From Chaunax sp. Z400 (taxonomy: Eukaryota > Chordata > Actinopteri > Lophiiformes > Chaunacidae): 64,000 bases of DNA. The notes below the pieces were generated by a model that saw only the letters and a program-made list of their open reading frames with translations, had not been told where the DNA came from and ran no database searches. The DNA is taken from assembly GCA_037577475.1 (NCBI GenBank), contig CM075187.1, positions 27,073,810-27,137,809 on the forward strand. The letters are read 5' to 3'. Shown piece by piece: positions 25,829 to 37,340 of the stretch (positions are counted from its first letter, which is position 1; each line of letters starts with the position of its first letter). The translations under genes and the position numbers were made by a program.

Positions 25829-26292
25829 ATGGAACCATTGTACCAGTATGAAAAGGTGGGATGGTCCTCTAACAAACAGAAGGGAGCAGCTTTTAATGTT
25901 GTTCATTTGTTAGGCCTTAAAGTACCGAGTTACCTCTGCTGTCTGGTTGAATTTAAACACAGTGTCAGGTCACAGGACATTTTAACATTAGTTCTTCCTC
26001 CTGGTCACACTGAACTTGGCAGAAGTACGTTCAAATACTACGCTGCATACAAATGGAATGATCTTCAAACATGCATCAAGTTACATTTGAACAATTCAAA
26101 AGGTCACTTTTGTATGTTTGCAATCACACCTGTAATTGTTTTTTTATTATTATTATGGACTATATACATGTGTCTGTAAATTATCTGTGTTTGTCTATGT
26201 TTAAACTGCATATGTTCATTATTTGTACTCAGGTCTCTCTTGACAAAGAGATCCAGATCTCAGTGAGACTTCCTGTTCAAATAAAGGAGTAA
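25829..26292 (+). mobile_element. LINE 3' end (truncated ORF2 C-terminus plus 3' tail)
   Basis: A 116-codon frame includes LGLKVPSYLC and SQDILTLVLPPGHTELGRST, then FKYYAAYKWNDLQ. This is the C-terminal segment of a fish non-LTR retrotransposon ORF2. It is followed by the characteristic tail TCTCTTGACAAAGAGATCCA and AGACTTCCTGTTCAAATAAA. The tail can form short hairpins (TCTCTT/AAGAGA). The upstream reverse transcriptase is missing, consistent with 5' truncation. Confidence 0.75.
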
Positions 26293-26624
26293 TAATAATA
26301 TTAAAAAGTCTCCAGTTCTCCATCTTTGCCCACTGTGGAAGTAGGTCACTTTCAGAGCATCGGTCTCATTTTGTGTATGCTGACTATTTTTGACCACTTT
26401 ACTCTTGGAGTTTATAAGTATTTTGATTTGGCCAGTAGAACTAACATATTTGGGAACTCGATCAGGTTGGCATTAGTCACAGGAACAGTCATATTATTCT
26501 GACTACTTTCATTAACAGCCAAAAATAAACACAGACCAGTTATTTTATAATTATAATAATAATGCATTTTATTAATACAAGACTTATCAAATAAAGTAAC
26601 AGAAATATCAATTGATACTAGTAT

Positions 26625-26905
26625 TTACATGAATACATCATGGATACATTATGGAGAAGAGCAGGTCTAGACCGACTCTTTATCCTACAGAGACCCAGCA
26701 ATCCCCCATGAGCAGCACTTGGTGACAGTGGTGAGGAAAAAATGCCTTTTAACAGGCAGAAACCTCGAGCAGATCCCAGACTCAAGGTGGGCGGCCCTCT
26801 GCTTTGACCGGTTGGGGTGAGAGAGAGAGAAAGATTGGTAGATAGATGGAGAGAGAGAGATGGGGAGAGAAAGGGAGTGAGGGACAGGGACACATTCAAC
26901 CACAA
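26625..26905. repeat. common teleost dispersed repeat fragment
   Basis: The blocks CATGAGCAGCACTTGGTGAC, GAAAAAATGCCTTTTAACAG, GGCGGCCCTCTGC and TTTGACCGGTTGGGGTGAGA followed by a GA-rich tract form a well-known, very abundant fish repeat. I do not know its class with certainty. The two minus-strand frames here are artefacts of it. Confidence 0.6.
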
Positions 26906-27808
26906 TAACTATAAGAGCTATTATAACAAAGATTACAATTTGTAGTAACACCAATTATTGACAATTATTGTCCTTGTTTATATCTTGACTACCTTAAATA
27001 TGCAAAATACTGAAATAACTCAGTTTGGAGATAAAAGCCATATTTCTCTTGACTGGTAGCTTCACCCTGCTGGCACACACAACTGTCACAGTTCCAATGC
27101 AGCCCATGCCCATCTTTGTACTGACCTCACAGGGATATAGTCTGTATTAATGTCTGAATCTCTATTTAATATTGGCAAATACAAAGCAAAATTCCCCACA
27201 GCTCTGTGTGCTCCTTTAAGATGCGTTGAGTTAACAACATAAGTCAGAGAACAAATAAGCTACTGTAATATGGACTTCAATGACAGAAACACACAATCCT
27301 TGATGTCATTGGATCTTAAGTGGAGTCAACGGCTTTAAGTTCCTTCCTGCAAAACCTGAAGACAGCACTGAACAAATAAAGGCACTCCAGATGATGGTGG
27401 AAACTCAATATATCAAAGGTGTCCAACTCACATCCACTGAGGTCATTTACTCCCATTGACTCACAAAGAGGGCCTGCAACGTCAAGAGACAGCTCTCGTC
27501 CATGTCAGTCTCTTCTTACTCTTCCATCTTCCTCAAGGCCAAAAACCCTGGCTTCATGCCATGGGGATTAGAAAACATCCCTACCACCCTCCAATGCCCA
27601 ATGCATACTAATACCTGAAACCTTGTGTACAAAGATGCCTCTTTAACAATATAAATATGGCACACTTAACAATGGATATTCAGTATATTCTCCATGTTGT
27701 GCTGTGCCTCTCCAGCTTATGTCCCATCTCCCTGCCCCCAACCAAAAAAATATTCATGGTCAACTCAGCATGATAAATAAAGTAACAAGAAGCCTGTAGT
27801 AGACTCAC

Positions 27809-28578
27809 CCCTAAATCAATTTGTTGCACAATCTCAGCCATTTTCTCTCCAACGCTGCCTTTCTTGGACTTGAAGATTGTGACAAAGCGGGATGTGTAGC
27901 GATCCAGAGCATTAAAAAAAAGCCATTCTCTAGGTTTGTGGTGGCTATTCTGTTGAACTCAGCAAACACCTACAAAACAGAGTGACGAAAAACTAAAAAG
28001 AGCATAGTTACTAAATAGGCTTGAGCCAGTGTGGAGATTTTGGAACATTCTTGGTTAATGACCCAAGCCCACACTAAATGAAATTTGTCATAACAGAACA
28101 CAAAACAGTATATGACTATCAGTACCTGTCTTTCTCTCTCTGTAAGAAGAGCTGGCCACGAATCCTTCAACGCTTTCACTGGAGGTCCGGCCTCCACAAT
28201 CTCCCGTCTCCGTAGTGGGAAGGTCTGATCCATCTTTGATGCAATGACAGTTGCACTGGGGTTCTGTTTTTTCATTTCTTCCACCAGGAGTTTTCTCTCA
28301 GCCTCTAGCCCATCTTCATTCTGCCCCTTTTTATGCAGTGTTTTAACACTTTCCTCTTTTGTCTGCAGAAAAATTACAGCGTTTACAAGTCCACGGCATA
28401 GCTGGAGGTTTGAAGCGGATTTTGTTCAAGAAACTTATTCTAATGAATGCGTGGCTTGTAAATTAAAGTGAAATCCTTCAAATTATAGGCGACTAGCATC
28501 TCACCTCCAGTGCGCTGAAGCCTGCTTTTCCAAAGCAGCTCTGAAGATCCTTCAAGGCAGTTGTCACAAGCACTTCTT
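27809..28578 (-). pseudogene. SAMD3-like family fragment, three exons, frameshifted
   Basis: Three minus-strand exons with GT-AG borders: 28505-28578, 28126-28362 and 27809-27969. They read in frame as EVLVTTALKDLQSCFGKAGF, then KQNPSATVIASKMDQTFPLR and RRREIVEAGPP with KDSWPALLTERERQ, then VFAEFNRIATTNLENGFF. This wording (RRREIVE, WPALLTE, the FNRI segment, then DRYTSRFVTIF) matches a multi-copy fish family usually named sterile alpha motif domain-containing protein 3-like; its function is unknown. In the third exon the run of eight T (A at 27914-27921) shifts the frame by two. With six T the exon would be 159 nt and continue NALDRYTSRFVTIFKSKKG. Downstream domains and an N-terminal SAM domain are not visible. 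A Ser/Pro-rich stretch at 28965-29060 could be another exon. Confidence 0.6.
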
Positions 28579-28964
28579 CTGAAAAGAACAAAGAATTTCT
28601 TAGTTAAAATGAAGTTCCACCTACAGTGTTGTGGTTTGTATATTAGAGACTCATTCCTTGATACGTGCTTCCTTTACAGGCATTACAGGAAAATACTTGT
28701 TTTGCAGATGATTTTATTTATACAAATATCTATTTGAGGTTTCAGTCAAAGCAATTGAAAGCAGCATTTCCTAAATTAATTTAGCAGTAGTGTGCCAACA
28801 CAGCAAAGAAATAATTGAAATTCAAAATGCAAATACAAAATCTGCAGTCCAAAATATGAAATCAAAATTTTAATTTAGTTTATATAGAAGGCTTAAGTTA
28901 TGAACCTGCATATATGAAGACCATCTTTAACAACCATACTATTCAATAAGCTGAAATATCAAAC

Positions 28965-29060
28965 CTTGCTTGGTGACTGACTCCAAGAACCACTGCTGGG
29001 ATTTTTGGGTGGTTGTGGGGACCGACTGGCAGAGCAAGATGGTGAAGGGGAGACAGACGC
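28965..29060 (-). other. possible Ser/Pro-rich exon upstream of the SAMD3-like fragment
   Basis: On the minus strand one frame reads HPAPASVSPSPSCSASRSPQ followed by PPKNPSSGSWSQSPSK, ending at a GT donor (gtttga). Low-complexity linkers of this kind occur in the neighbouring family. The upstream boundary is unclear and a stop lies further upstream in the frame, so this is tentative. Confidence 0.25.
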
Positions 29061-29730
29061 AGGGGCTGGATGTTTCTGAGACAGATCTAGAGGGCGCTCT
29101 ACTCAGTGGCTGGGGGCTCGGAGGGGGTCTGTGGAGAAAGTCTCATGTCTTTTCTTAAGTTGCAGTGCGTTTGCCCCTGTCGGTCACCGTAGATTCAAGT
29201 TTTTTTTAATGATTTTATGGTTTCTATGGTTGATAAATATAAAGTCTTACATGTTGAAGTCAACACTTTAAAATCATTTAATTCTCTGTTGTGTTAAAAC
29301 ATCAGCCCAGCAGAGGTCGCTGTTCATTCTGATTATAAAACTACAGATTAATAACAACAGGACAGTCAAAGCTCAAACTTTCTCTACGAATTTAAAGCAT
29401 TAGTTACAAAGATCTGTGTTAGATTTGATTTTAAGCTTAATATTTGACAAAAACAAGGCAAAACAGGAGAAAAATATGATTGGTTCAACACATGAATCTG
29501 TTTTATCTGCACATCCTCAACATGTTAAACTGATGTATAGATCAATCATAGATATGCATAGATAAATTGACCACTTTGAGCCATATTGTACCAAAGTCAA
29601 TCATAAAAACTCATTTTTCTATATCATCACAGTAACCATTCCACTACGACACAGTATATCAATATGATGTGTCCATGGTTCACTTGTTACAGTAGGAATA
29701 ACACAGTAACAACAGCTCAGTTCTGTTGAG
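29061..29730. other. intergenic, nothing recognised
   Basis: AT-rich sequence between the SAMD3-like fragment and the dynein relic, with no recognisable gene or repeat. Confidence 0.5.
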
Positions 29731-29734
29731 TCGG

Positions 29735-30225
29735 GACCCCGTGTCCTTGTGCGTGTTCTTGTGGATCTCCTCCTACATTGTTAAAAACCTCGGCCCACGC
29801 TTTGTGGAGCCGCCTGTCCTCGACATGAAGTCTGTGAGTGTCAGCTGTCATCCTGCTGATCCCTTTTCTGCCTTCAGTATTACTTTTGAAACTTTCAATG
29901 TGAATGAATCAAAAGTTTTATGCAGTCATCATTCATTTATACATTTGTGTAATTTGATTTGATTGTATCTGACTTGAAAACTTCACAATGACCATCACAG
30001 TGTTTCTATTAGGTGTCAGATATGTTTGCTCACCCATTCTCTCTTTCTCTGTCTTGTCTCCAGGTAGTGGAGGAATCCACATGCAGCACTCCTCTCATCT
30101 TTGTCCTGTCTCCTGGGGTGGACCCCACAGGAGCCCTGCTGCAGCTGGCTGAGGCCTCTGGCATGAGCAAGCACTTCCATGCTCTCTCCTGTCCCTGGCC
30201 CCCATCGCCAAAAGTATGATAGAGG
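29735..30225 (+). pseudogene. axonemal dynein heavy chain relic (DNAH2-like), two exons
   Basis: Two plus-strand exons from the AAA6-proximal part of an axonemal dynein heavy chain. The first (about 29735-29833) reads ISSYIVKNLGPRFVEPPVLD then MKS and ends at a GTGAGT donor. The second starts at 30064 after a CAG acceptor and reads VVEESTCSTPLIFVLSPGVD, then PTGALLQLAEASGMSKHFHA. FVLSPGxDP is a dynein hallmark, and the wording is closest in my memory to DNAH2. Further on, the invariant SLGQGQ is lost: the frame breaks near 30190 and resumes as LAPIAKSMIEDG in another frame, then stops. The retained intron (29834-30063) shows this came from a genomic copy rather than a processed transcript. 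No other exons of this 4,000-residue protein are visible. Confidence 0.75.
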
Positions 30226-30596
30226 ATGGTCAAGATGGTCAAGAACGACCTTAACAACCATCATGACAACATGGTTCGTGGGGGATATGCCTCGCCAACA
30301 CAGAACAGGAAGTGATGGTTGTTAGATATGGTGTGTTAAATGTAGCATGAAGCTAACAAAGAGATTATTTTTTTATTATTTTATTATATTTCATTATTAC
30401 ACATCTCCAATCAACAGTAAAACAACAATAAAAACAGCATCTGGAACACAAAGATACAGTAGAGAAACTTCCTATTAACAATGATGAAATTAAATTTACT
30501 TTATGTCTCATGGAATATATCATAGGCAGCATGGGCATGAAAAGGAAGATACTGTATTTGACTTATTTGACTGATTTTTCTATCTGATAATAATAT

Positions 30597-31640
30597 TCTC
30601 TGTCATTGTCAGTCAGGCTTTAGATCAGCCCATAGTACTACAACAGTGGCCATGCTGGTTACTAATGATGTCATCAATTCTTTAGATAATAAACAGCGCT
30701 GTGCAGCTCTATTTGTTGATTTGTCTAAAGCGTTTGACTCTGTAGATCATGAATTACTATTACTGAGACTTAGCTGTATAGGCTTTAGTGAAATGCACTG
30801 TTGAAAACTATACCTCAGCTTCACTCACAGTAAACAGAGGTGTCCCTCAGGGAGCTATTTTAGCCCCTGTTTTATTTCCTGTTTTCATAAATGACTAAAG
30901 TCAAGGAATAAATTCAGCTGAGATATATTTATATGCAGATGACACAATCATCTGTACAGTGGCACCCTCTTTGAACGAAGCCACAGAGCTCCTGCAGGAT
31001 GCTTTTAAAACTCTACAGCTTTCATAGTTTAAACTAAAACTGGTCTTAAATGCACAAAGACCAAATATATGATTTTCATTCATTCTCACTCAGTCGATTC
31101 CACTATTTTGACACTAGAAGGTTCATGTATAGAGAGAGTTGCTTCTTACAGAAAATTTTGGCGTATGGCTCAATGAAAAGTTGGCTTTTAATGAACATAT
31201 TGATGACTTATAGAAAAAAAACTGTGCAAAGCTCATTTATATACAGTATGTATTAGATTATGGTCATGTGATTTATATGCATGCAAACTCATCCTTAAGA
31301 AACTGGTTCTGCATTTCACGCTGCATTGGGCTTTGTAACAGGTGCAGACTCACACACTCACCATTGCACCTTGAATGGATCTTTGGGCTGGTCCTCTCTA
31401 TACAGGGGAGAAAAATTCATATGTTGCTCTTTATTGTGAAGGAAATGTTAGGTAAACTGCCTGCTTATATCTCCAGCCTTGTGTCCTACTATTCCAGCAA
31501 GTCCAGCACCAGATCTACTGACAGGATTCTTTTATTTATTCTTTGAAACTATCTCTGCTGCCATCTTGACCAGGACTCCCTGGAAGAAGAGATGTTATAT
31601 CTAATAGGACCTTCTTGGCTAAATAAGGAGACTGAACCAG
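30597..31640 (+). mobile_element. LINE reverse-transcriptase relic
   Basis: The plus strand encodes SGFRSAHSTTTVAMLVTNDV and CAALFVDLSKAFDSVDHELL (30609-30760), then after stops a YADDTIICTVAPSLNEATEL segment near 30934. FVDLSKAFD and YADD are the first Asp motif and the catalytic box of non-LTR reverse transcriptase. C-terminal pieces follow (LDYGHVIYMHANSS near 31254, GKLPAYISSLVSYYSSKSST near 31452). Numerous stops and frame changes show it is dead. It is most like the L2/Rex1-type fish elements, but the clade is not certain. Confidence 0.8.
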
Positions 31641-31966
31641 TAAACACAGTAAAGTTGTAGGCCGTAAAACGATAAGTTAAAAAAACACTTGATACTGTGA
31701 GCTCATCACTGTGAGCAACACCTCTCACATTGTCCCATTGTTAATTTAAACATATTGATTAGTCCAGTTTTAAGTTGTAATATGAAGTACAGCATGAGCA
31801 TCAAACCATCTTGATCAAATCATTATTCTTACATTGTAAAAGTGCTGCCTGCATTTACAATCATGTACATGAAGGCATCAGTAAAGACATTTCATTAAAA
31901 AACTTTGTAGGTTTTTAACTTTGTTAAAGTTTTTGTAGGCGGTCTCTCTCTTTCTGTCAGATTACA
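31641..31966. other. intergenic, nothing recognised
   Basis: AT-rich sequence between the LINE relic and the promoter of the first C2 gene. Confidence 0.5.
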
Positions 31967-32080
31967 TAATGCTGAGAGTGGAATAGTATTTGCTCCGGTG
32001 TTTTTTTTTTATCAAACTGATATGAGATCTGCTGCCTTTAAAAGCAGCAGATGGAGAGGTGAAAAACAGCAGACGGACAG
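31967..32080 (+). promoter_or_regulatory. promoter and non-coding exon 1 of C2 gene A (predicted)
   Basis: Contains TAATGCTGAGAGTG (31967-31980), then TATGAG (32021), then a TATA-like TTTAAAAG (32037-32044), then GCAGCAGATGG, and a strong donor ACAG|GTGAGT after 32080. The same ordered set recurs at 35271-35405 upstream of the paralogue, which is why I read it as promoter plus first exon rather than chance. The matching acceptor is at 33615 (CTCCTCCACAG), leaving a 14-nt leader before the ATG. The implied intron 32081-33615 holds no recognisable feature. Confidence 0.6.
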
Positions 32081-33615
32081 GTGAGTAGAAACCTGTCAAG
32101 ACCACAGGTAAGGATTTCACATCTAATCTATAGTTCTGGCCAGTCAGGTTTTTCCATTTTCATTTCTCACGTCATTGTTGTAACTATAACTAGAGTAACT
32201 AAAGTAACTATAGTAACTATACTGCTGTCACTCAGCTACAGCAACAACTATAGTGCTACCATGACTACTGCTAATTAGTAATAAACACAGTTATTTGAAT
32301 GGTTTATATTCTGTCCTTTTTATGGCTATAATCCATATCCAGAACTGATGGATATGTAAATAACAAATATACCATATCAGCCTTAAAGTTAATCAATGTG
32401 TGGTTCACAACCTGTTTCCATGGCTCAAAAAATCAGAAGTCAAAATCCAAATCAGTTAAAGTATAAAAAGTGTTCTCAGTCAGATTGGTGTTAAAATCAG
32501 ACAATAATATTAAATATTAAACAAATGATAGATGAAGCTATTTACACACAGCTTAAACAACATTTAAGGACCATAAATGTCTATTAGATTTCTATTAATT
32601 GTTCTTTTATTGGACAATAAAAACAAGGATGAATGAAAGATTTTCCAATAAATGAATCATAAATGAATCATTTTTATTATTAGGCCTTTCATTTCAGTAT
32701 TAAATTAATATTTAAACAGAATAAAAAGAATCATTTACTAGACATACATTCATTCTCTGTAATCTTTAGATTATGAATAAGGATAAATTATCCACACAGT
32801 GCTGCACAGTTCAAACAGATGCAGCTGCTGTGGAGCTAAATGTTCACACTCGCCTTCAGTGTGGATGATGCAACATCTCCTCAGTGTCACTCAGGGTTTG
32901 TGTGCAAACACAACAAACACATGTAGGTTGTTTTATCTTAAAGGGTGGCGCTGTTTGTTCTTCTTAGGTGAAAAGCAGCTGGTGCAAAAGGACATTTCAC
33001 ACAAGCTCCCTGTTTATCAGTGTCTATAAATACATTTATTCCCTTTTCCAATTTAAACTACAAGATTTCATATCAGCACTGCTTATCAGAAATTCTACTT
33101 GTTTTAATATTAAACTGTGTGCAAACCACAAATTTAATTGTGTTGCTGTAACAGACGTCAATGAAAACTCTGGAATTTAAATAGACACATTAACCGTCTA
33201 CCTAACATTAAGAAAGAAACCAGACTTGAGGTAAAATTTCTCAGAATAAAATAATCAAAATAGACAGCAGTTTGTTCATGTCTGACTCCTTTAACATTGG
33301 AAGTGATAAACACAGAGTGTAACAGTGAGCTATTTTATTCACTTTTCTCTATTTAAGATACCAACCAATAAAAAATGTCTTTATTAAGACAAGAAGAAGT
33401 TCACCGACATGTTTAAGACCAGAATCTAGATCTGAAAAGGTGTGACAGCTGAGACGATGCTTCTCCTGCCCACTTATGTTCTGTCTGCTGAAATGTTGAT
33501 GATTCTAATTTGAACAAGGTCCAAATAAATACATCAAATAAATATTCAGTCTTAGCACTAATGTGATATAATGTATGTGAGAAGACAATCTAGATCTGTT
33601 GTTCCTCCTCCACAG
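32081..33615 (+). other. predicted 5' UTR intron of C2 gene A
   Basis: GT-AG interval of 1.5 kb, AT-rich, with no coding exon or repeat recognised. The short open frames at 32799-33180 have no recognisable content. Confidence 0.5.
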
Positions 33616-33629
33616 CATCCTGAAAAGCC

Positions 33630-34016
33630 ATGGCCTCCTCTCTTCCTCTCCTCTTGATGGTCCTGTGTTTTCTGAGTGTGGCTCAGTCCCAGGTGAGGGT
33701 GTTTAACTTGCGGGCCACTGGTCTTCCCTCTGACTTCTTTGGAACCACAGACGGCTATGTGAAGGTGTTCTGTGGCTCAGTCAGTCTGGGTAGGACATCG
33801 GTCATGCACAACGAAGTCAACCCCTGGTGGGATGAAGAGTTTGCCTACTTCGAAGCTAAAGAGAATGACATACTGAGGCTCGAAGTTCACGACAGCGACC
33901 TCATCTTCGATGACCTGCTGGGAGTCTGTCAGAGACAGATGAAGCTGGGAACCCATGACCACACCTGCTACCTGGAGGAAGAGGGGACCCTCCATTTTTC
34001 CTACACCCTTGGTTGA
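33630..34016 (+). CDS. secreted single C2-domain protein A, perforin-C2 type
   Basis: 128 residues in a single coding exon. Residues 1-20 are a signal peptide (MASSLPLLLMVLCFLSVAQS, cleavage likely before Gln21). The rest is one C2 domain with the wording of the perforin C-terminal C2 domain: TDGYVKVF (40-47), NPWW (64-67), LRLEVHDSD (82-90), DDLLGVC (94-100), HTC and LHFSYTLG. Putative calcium ligands Asp35, Asp41, Asp88, Asp90 and Asp94/95 are all present. Cys100 and Cys113 fit the perforin C2 disulphide, and Cys48 is an extra cysteine. No membrane-attack (MACPF) domain or EGF module is encoded nearby, so this is a stand-alone secreted C2 protein. Function is unknown; calcium-dependent binding of phospholipid outside the cell is inferred. 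The start is fixed by GCCATGG just after a splice acceptor. A polyadenylation signal lies at 34194. Confidence 0.85.
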   Translation: MASSLPLLLMVLCFLSVAQSQVRVFNLRATGLPSDFFGTTDGYVKVFCGSVSLGRTSVMHNEVNPWWDEEFAYFEAKENDILRLEVHDSDLIFDDLLGVCQRQMKLGTHDHTCYLEEEGTLHFSYTLG

Positions 34017-34193
34017 GTTGTTAGCCATGTATAGATGTATCTGACCTTTAGTCATCTGTCAGACTCTGAGGAACGTTTCATTATAATTAGATACAATGAA
34101 CTGTAACTCAAACTCAAGTTCATTTTCATCAATCAGTGAAAGTTATTCTGATGTCACATCATTGGCTACACTGTGTCCAAGAGATCATTAAGA

Positions 34194-34199
34194 AATAAA
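34194..34199 (+). promoter_or_regulatory. polyadenylation signal of C2 gene A
   Basis: AATAAA 178 bp after the stop codon, in AGAAATAAAACTG, the first such hexamer on the coding strand. Confidence 0.6.
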
Positions 34200-35270
34200 A
34201 CTGTATTACAACAACCAAACCTCATATTGTTTGTTCAGTTATTTAGCATAAAACTGTGGGAAAAGAGAAATAATCAGTTCATCTGTTCTATTTGACAAGA
34301 GGTCGACTGAGAGATTAGTTTAATAAAGACCCTGTTAACTTAATGTATGATTGGTTATCTGTCTGGTGAAAGGTGGGACTTCAGTTTGAACCAACTATTT
34401 CACAAGTATTTTGAATGTACATTGTTTTTGTCGATTTCTGGGGTACAAACACTTTTTGAGGACTCAAAAAAAACAAAAAACTATGGAAGCCTATCTGTGC
34501 TGTGCAGAACCCTGCTCTGTTCTGATTGGTAGGACTATTTATATTGAAATCATTTAAATACAGCTGAATGAATGTAATGTTATGTTAAAAAACAACAACA
34601 TTTGAACACAGAAATGTCAGAAACTGTTGGAGACTGTAACGTACTTAAAGTAGACATAAGAGATGCTAAATGAATACTGTACTGACATGTGTCTGTGGAC
34701 TAGGGTCTGTTCCAGAGGTTTGGCTCTGGGATGAAATGTAGACATTCTTTACACCTGTTTGATGAATGTCTGCTGTGCAGAGACAAAAGGTTTAATAAAG
34801 GTTTAATGTGGTAGAGAAGCCACAAGCTGGCTGCTAAGACCATCAGGACATACACACTGCATGTGTTTGTATTGAGAAGGTCACTTCTTCCCACTAGATG
34901 GACCACAGGTAACAATGAACAACTGAATTAAAGCTGAATAATTAGAGAAGACATGAACATGTATGGATTATTACCTGTGTAGAAAAACAACTAGAAGAAC
35001 TTTCTGGATGATGTGCAGATCTTAGACATTGTATTTCTACACAGAAGGATCTGGACAACAACTCCTCAGGATATTTCAGTCTCCTGTCCTTACAGTGATG
35101 TCATGACACATACTGACAAAATAAAGACTGAAACAAGTAGATCCTGTGATTTAATAATCAGTGATCTGCTTTTTTAATTATAATAATAATACCAACGATG
35201 CCACAGTGACCAATGGGCCAAACAGGCCAAACCAACCCAGAGCCAAACATTCCAGCTCTGTTCTGTTATG
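34200..35270. other. spacer between the two C2 genes
   Basis: About 1 kb of AT-rich sequence without a recognised gene or transposon. The short frames at 34347-34915 show no family features. Confidence 0.5.
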
Positions 35271-35405
35271 TAATGCTGAGAGTGCAGCAGGTTGTGGTCA
35301 GTGCGTTATGGGAGGGTGAGGTGAGGGTGATATGAGGTGAGTTAGCTTTTAAAAATAACTGGAGCAGCAGATCGTGTGGTGAGAAACCAGGCATCCAGAG
35401 TCCAG
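35271..35405 (+). promoter_or_regulatory. promoter and non-coding exon 1 of C2 gene B (predicted)
   Basis: Repeats the plan of gene A: TAATGCTGAGAGTG (35271-35284), TATGAG (35331), TATA-like TTTTAAAAATA (35347-35357), AGCAGCAGATCG, and a donor CCAG|GTAAG after 35405. The acceptor upstream of the gene B start codon is at 39021-39027 (CCCACAG). A 3.6-kb intron is implied. The spacing differs slightly from gene A (60 bp instead of 54 bp from the first motif to TATGAG). Confidence 0.6.
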
Positions 35406-37152
35406 GTAAGACGGCATCTGTTGCTGCTCTGTTTCATTCCTTCACCCTGATCTGAGCCCTTAGATGCTGCTGCGCTGCATGTTTGTCAAAAGGCGTCTCC
35501 ACTCGTCGTCCCTCTGATCGACCTGCAGTCAGCCTCACAGACTGACATATTTCCTTAATGTGTCTCTGATGTCCTCGTGTTTCATTGTCGTGTTGTGCTA
35601 GGATGCTGCACATGACAGGCCCCGTCATGAATCGTACTGCAAAGATCACTATTAATGTGTACTTCAGGTAGTCCCTGTACTCTAGTCAGCCTGCTGGCAT
35701 GTCTGCCTAGAAAACACTCAGAGAGCACATCGTCTTTAAAAGTGGAGGAAAACGTCTCCAGACCAGACACATCATCAGGGACTAGAACACTGTTAAAAAT
35801 GGATTCACATGAAACAGAATGATTTACATAGAAAACAAATATTCTGACTAAAATAAAAAGTTGTACAATTTGAAAGAGCAGCCATTAAATTTAAAGTGTA
35901 AACATGTATTTAAATATTTCTTATTAGCTCTAACTCCATTTGTGCAGGTCTTAAGCTGAAGATGAACTGATATGAAGAATCTAGTGGAAACGTTCTCTAA
36001 GGACTCAACATGATATTATGTGAAAATTGCCTAACAAGGCATAAAAAGTTGTTTTTAATAGAATTTGGATCATTTCATGAAAATGTGAAATAAAGAAAAA
36101 ATTGCTGAAAGTTTATCCTCAAACGGCCTTTTATAGAAAACACAATTAATTCTGTATTTCTTATATTTTTAATTAAATTACTTTCCTTTAATAACAACCA
36201 CATTTTGATCATATGAACTTTGCCCACTTGATGAGTAAAATGTTCCACAATATTATTCTATGACATTTATTTGCTATTTTAACCTTAATTTGCCATAGAT
36301 TCTGTTTTATATTTCTTTTATTTTGTAACATTTAGATCATGTTTTCCAACACTTTGAACTCGTACATTGGTGAAGACTTGTGCTCCTAATCATTTCATAA
36401 AATGTTTTTATCATTCCTGTTTTTTGTTTAAGTCAAAACTTATTTTTAATTACAGTATTTCTACAATTCTTTTAGATTAATCCATGTCCTTCTGTGCCCT
36501 TCATCATGAACACAAAACAGGAAGTAGTTTGTAACTCGACATGCTCAGATCTGCCGAAACGTCCCAAAACATAAAAACCTACCTAACTATAGAAATCACT
36601 CAGACAGAGAAAATCTCCACCAACTCCACCGTCACTAAAACCTCAACAATCACAAAATAGTTTCCAGGCTATGTCAAAACAAAACCCTGCAACAATCAAG
36701 AGCATCAATTGTTGTATCAGAGCACACATTATGTTGATGTCATCATGATGATGTCGCTTTACTCAGATCTGGCTCATATCAAAATGAAATAATTCCTTGA
36801 TCCTGGAAACCTGCTGCTAACATAGGAATCATCAGTCTGTAATCAGTAGTTTATGAGTTATCAATAAAAAATGATTTCCCATAAAGGTGGCTCTTTATTA
36901 TTCATATACAAATAATTTATTTTCAAAGTTACATGAAATCTATTTGAATGACTCTGAATCTGCATTACCAGCTACATATTGGTGCCAGTGACATGTCTCT
37001 GTTACCATTCTGTCAGCCAATAAACACTGACCCCCTGAAAATTGAGATTTTCATCTCCCAGATCTGGACTATGATTTGGATTGACTTCACTTCACTGCAT
37101 AGTGGTGGAACATTATGAGTTGTCCATGCTTGGGTATTTTATCTTGATCTGC

Positions 37153-37279
37153 CTATTATTATTATTATTAAATATTATTATTATTATTATTATTATTATT
37201 ATCAATAATAATAATAATAATATTATCATTATTATTATTATTATTTAAGATGATTATCATCATTATCATTATTATCATT

Positions 37280-37339
<60 letters not shown>
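37153..37339. repeat. imperfect (ATT)n / (TAA)n microsatellite
   Basis: About 187 bp almost entirely of ATT units, with a short inverted stretch of AATAAT near 37205-37220 and interruptions by ATC. The inverted arrangement can fold back on itself. Confidence 0.95.

Positions 37340-37340
<1 letters not shown>

Noticed and set aside
27330..27620. Plus-strand frame beginning KPEDSTEQIKALQMMVETQY
   Set aside because: Looks protein-like for about 35 codons but then stops. I could not match it to a family or find splice partners, so it is left unannotated.
37153..37339. CRISPR-like or satellite array
   Set aside because: It is a trinucleotide microsatellite; no spaced repeats of CRISPR type exist in this eukaryotic window.
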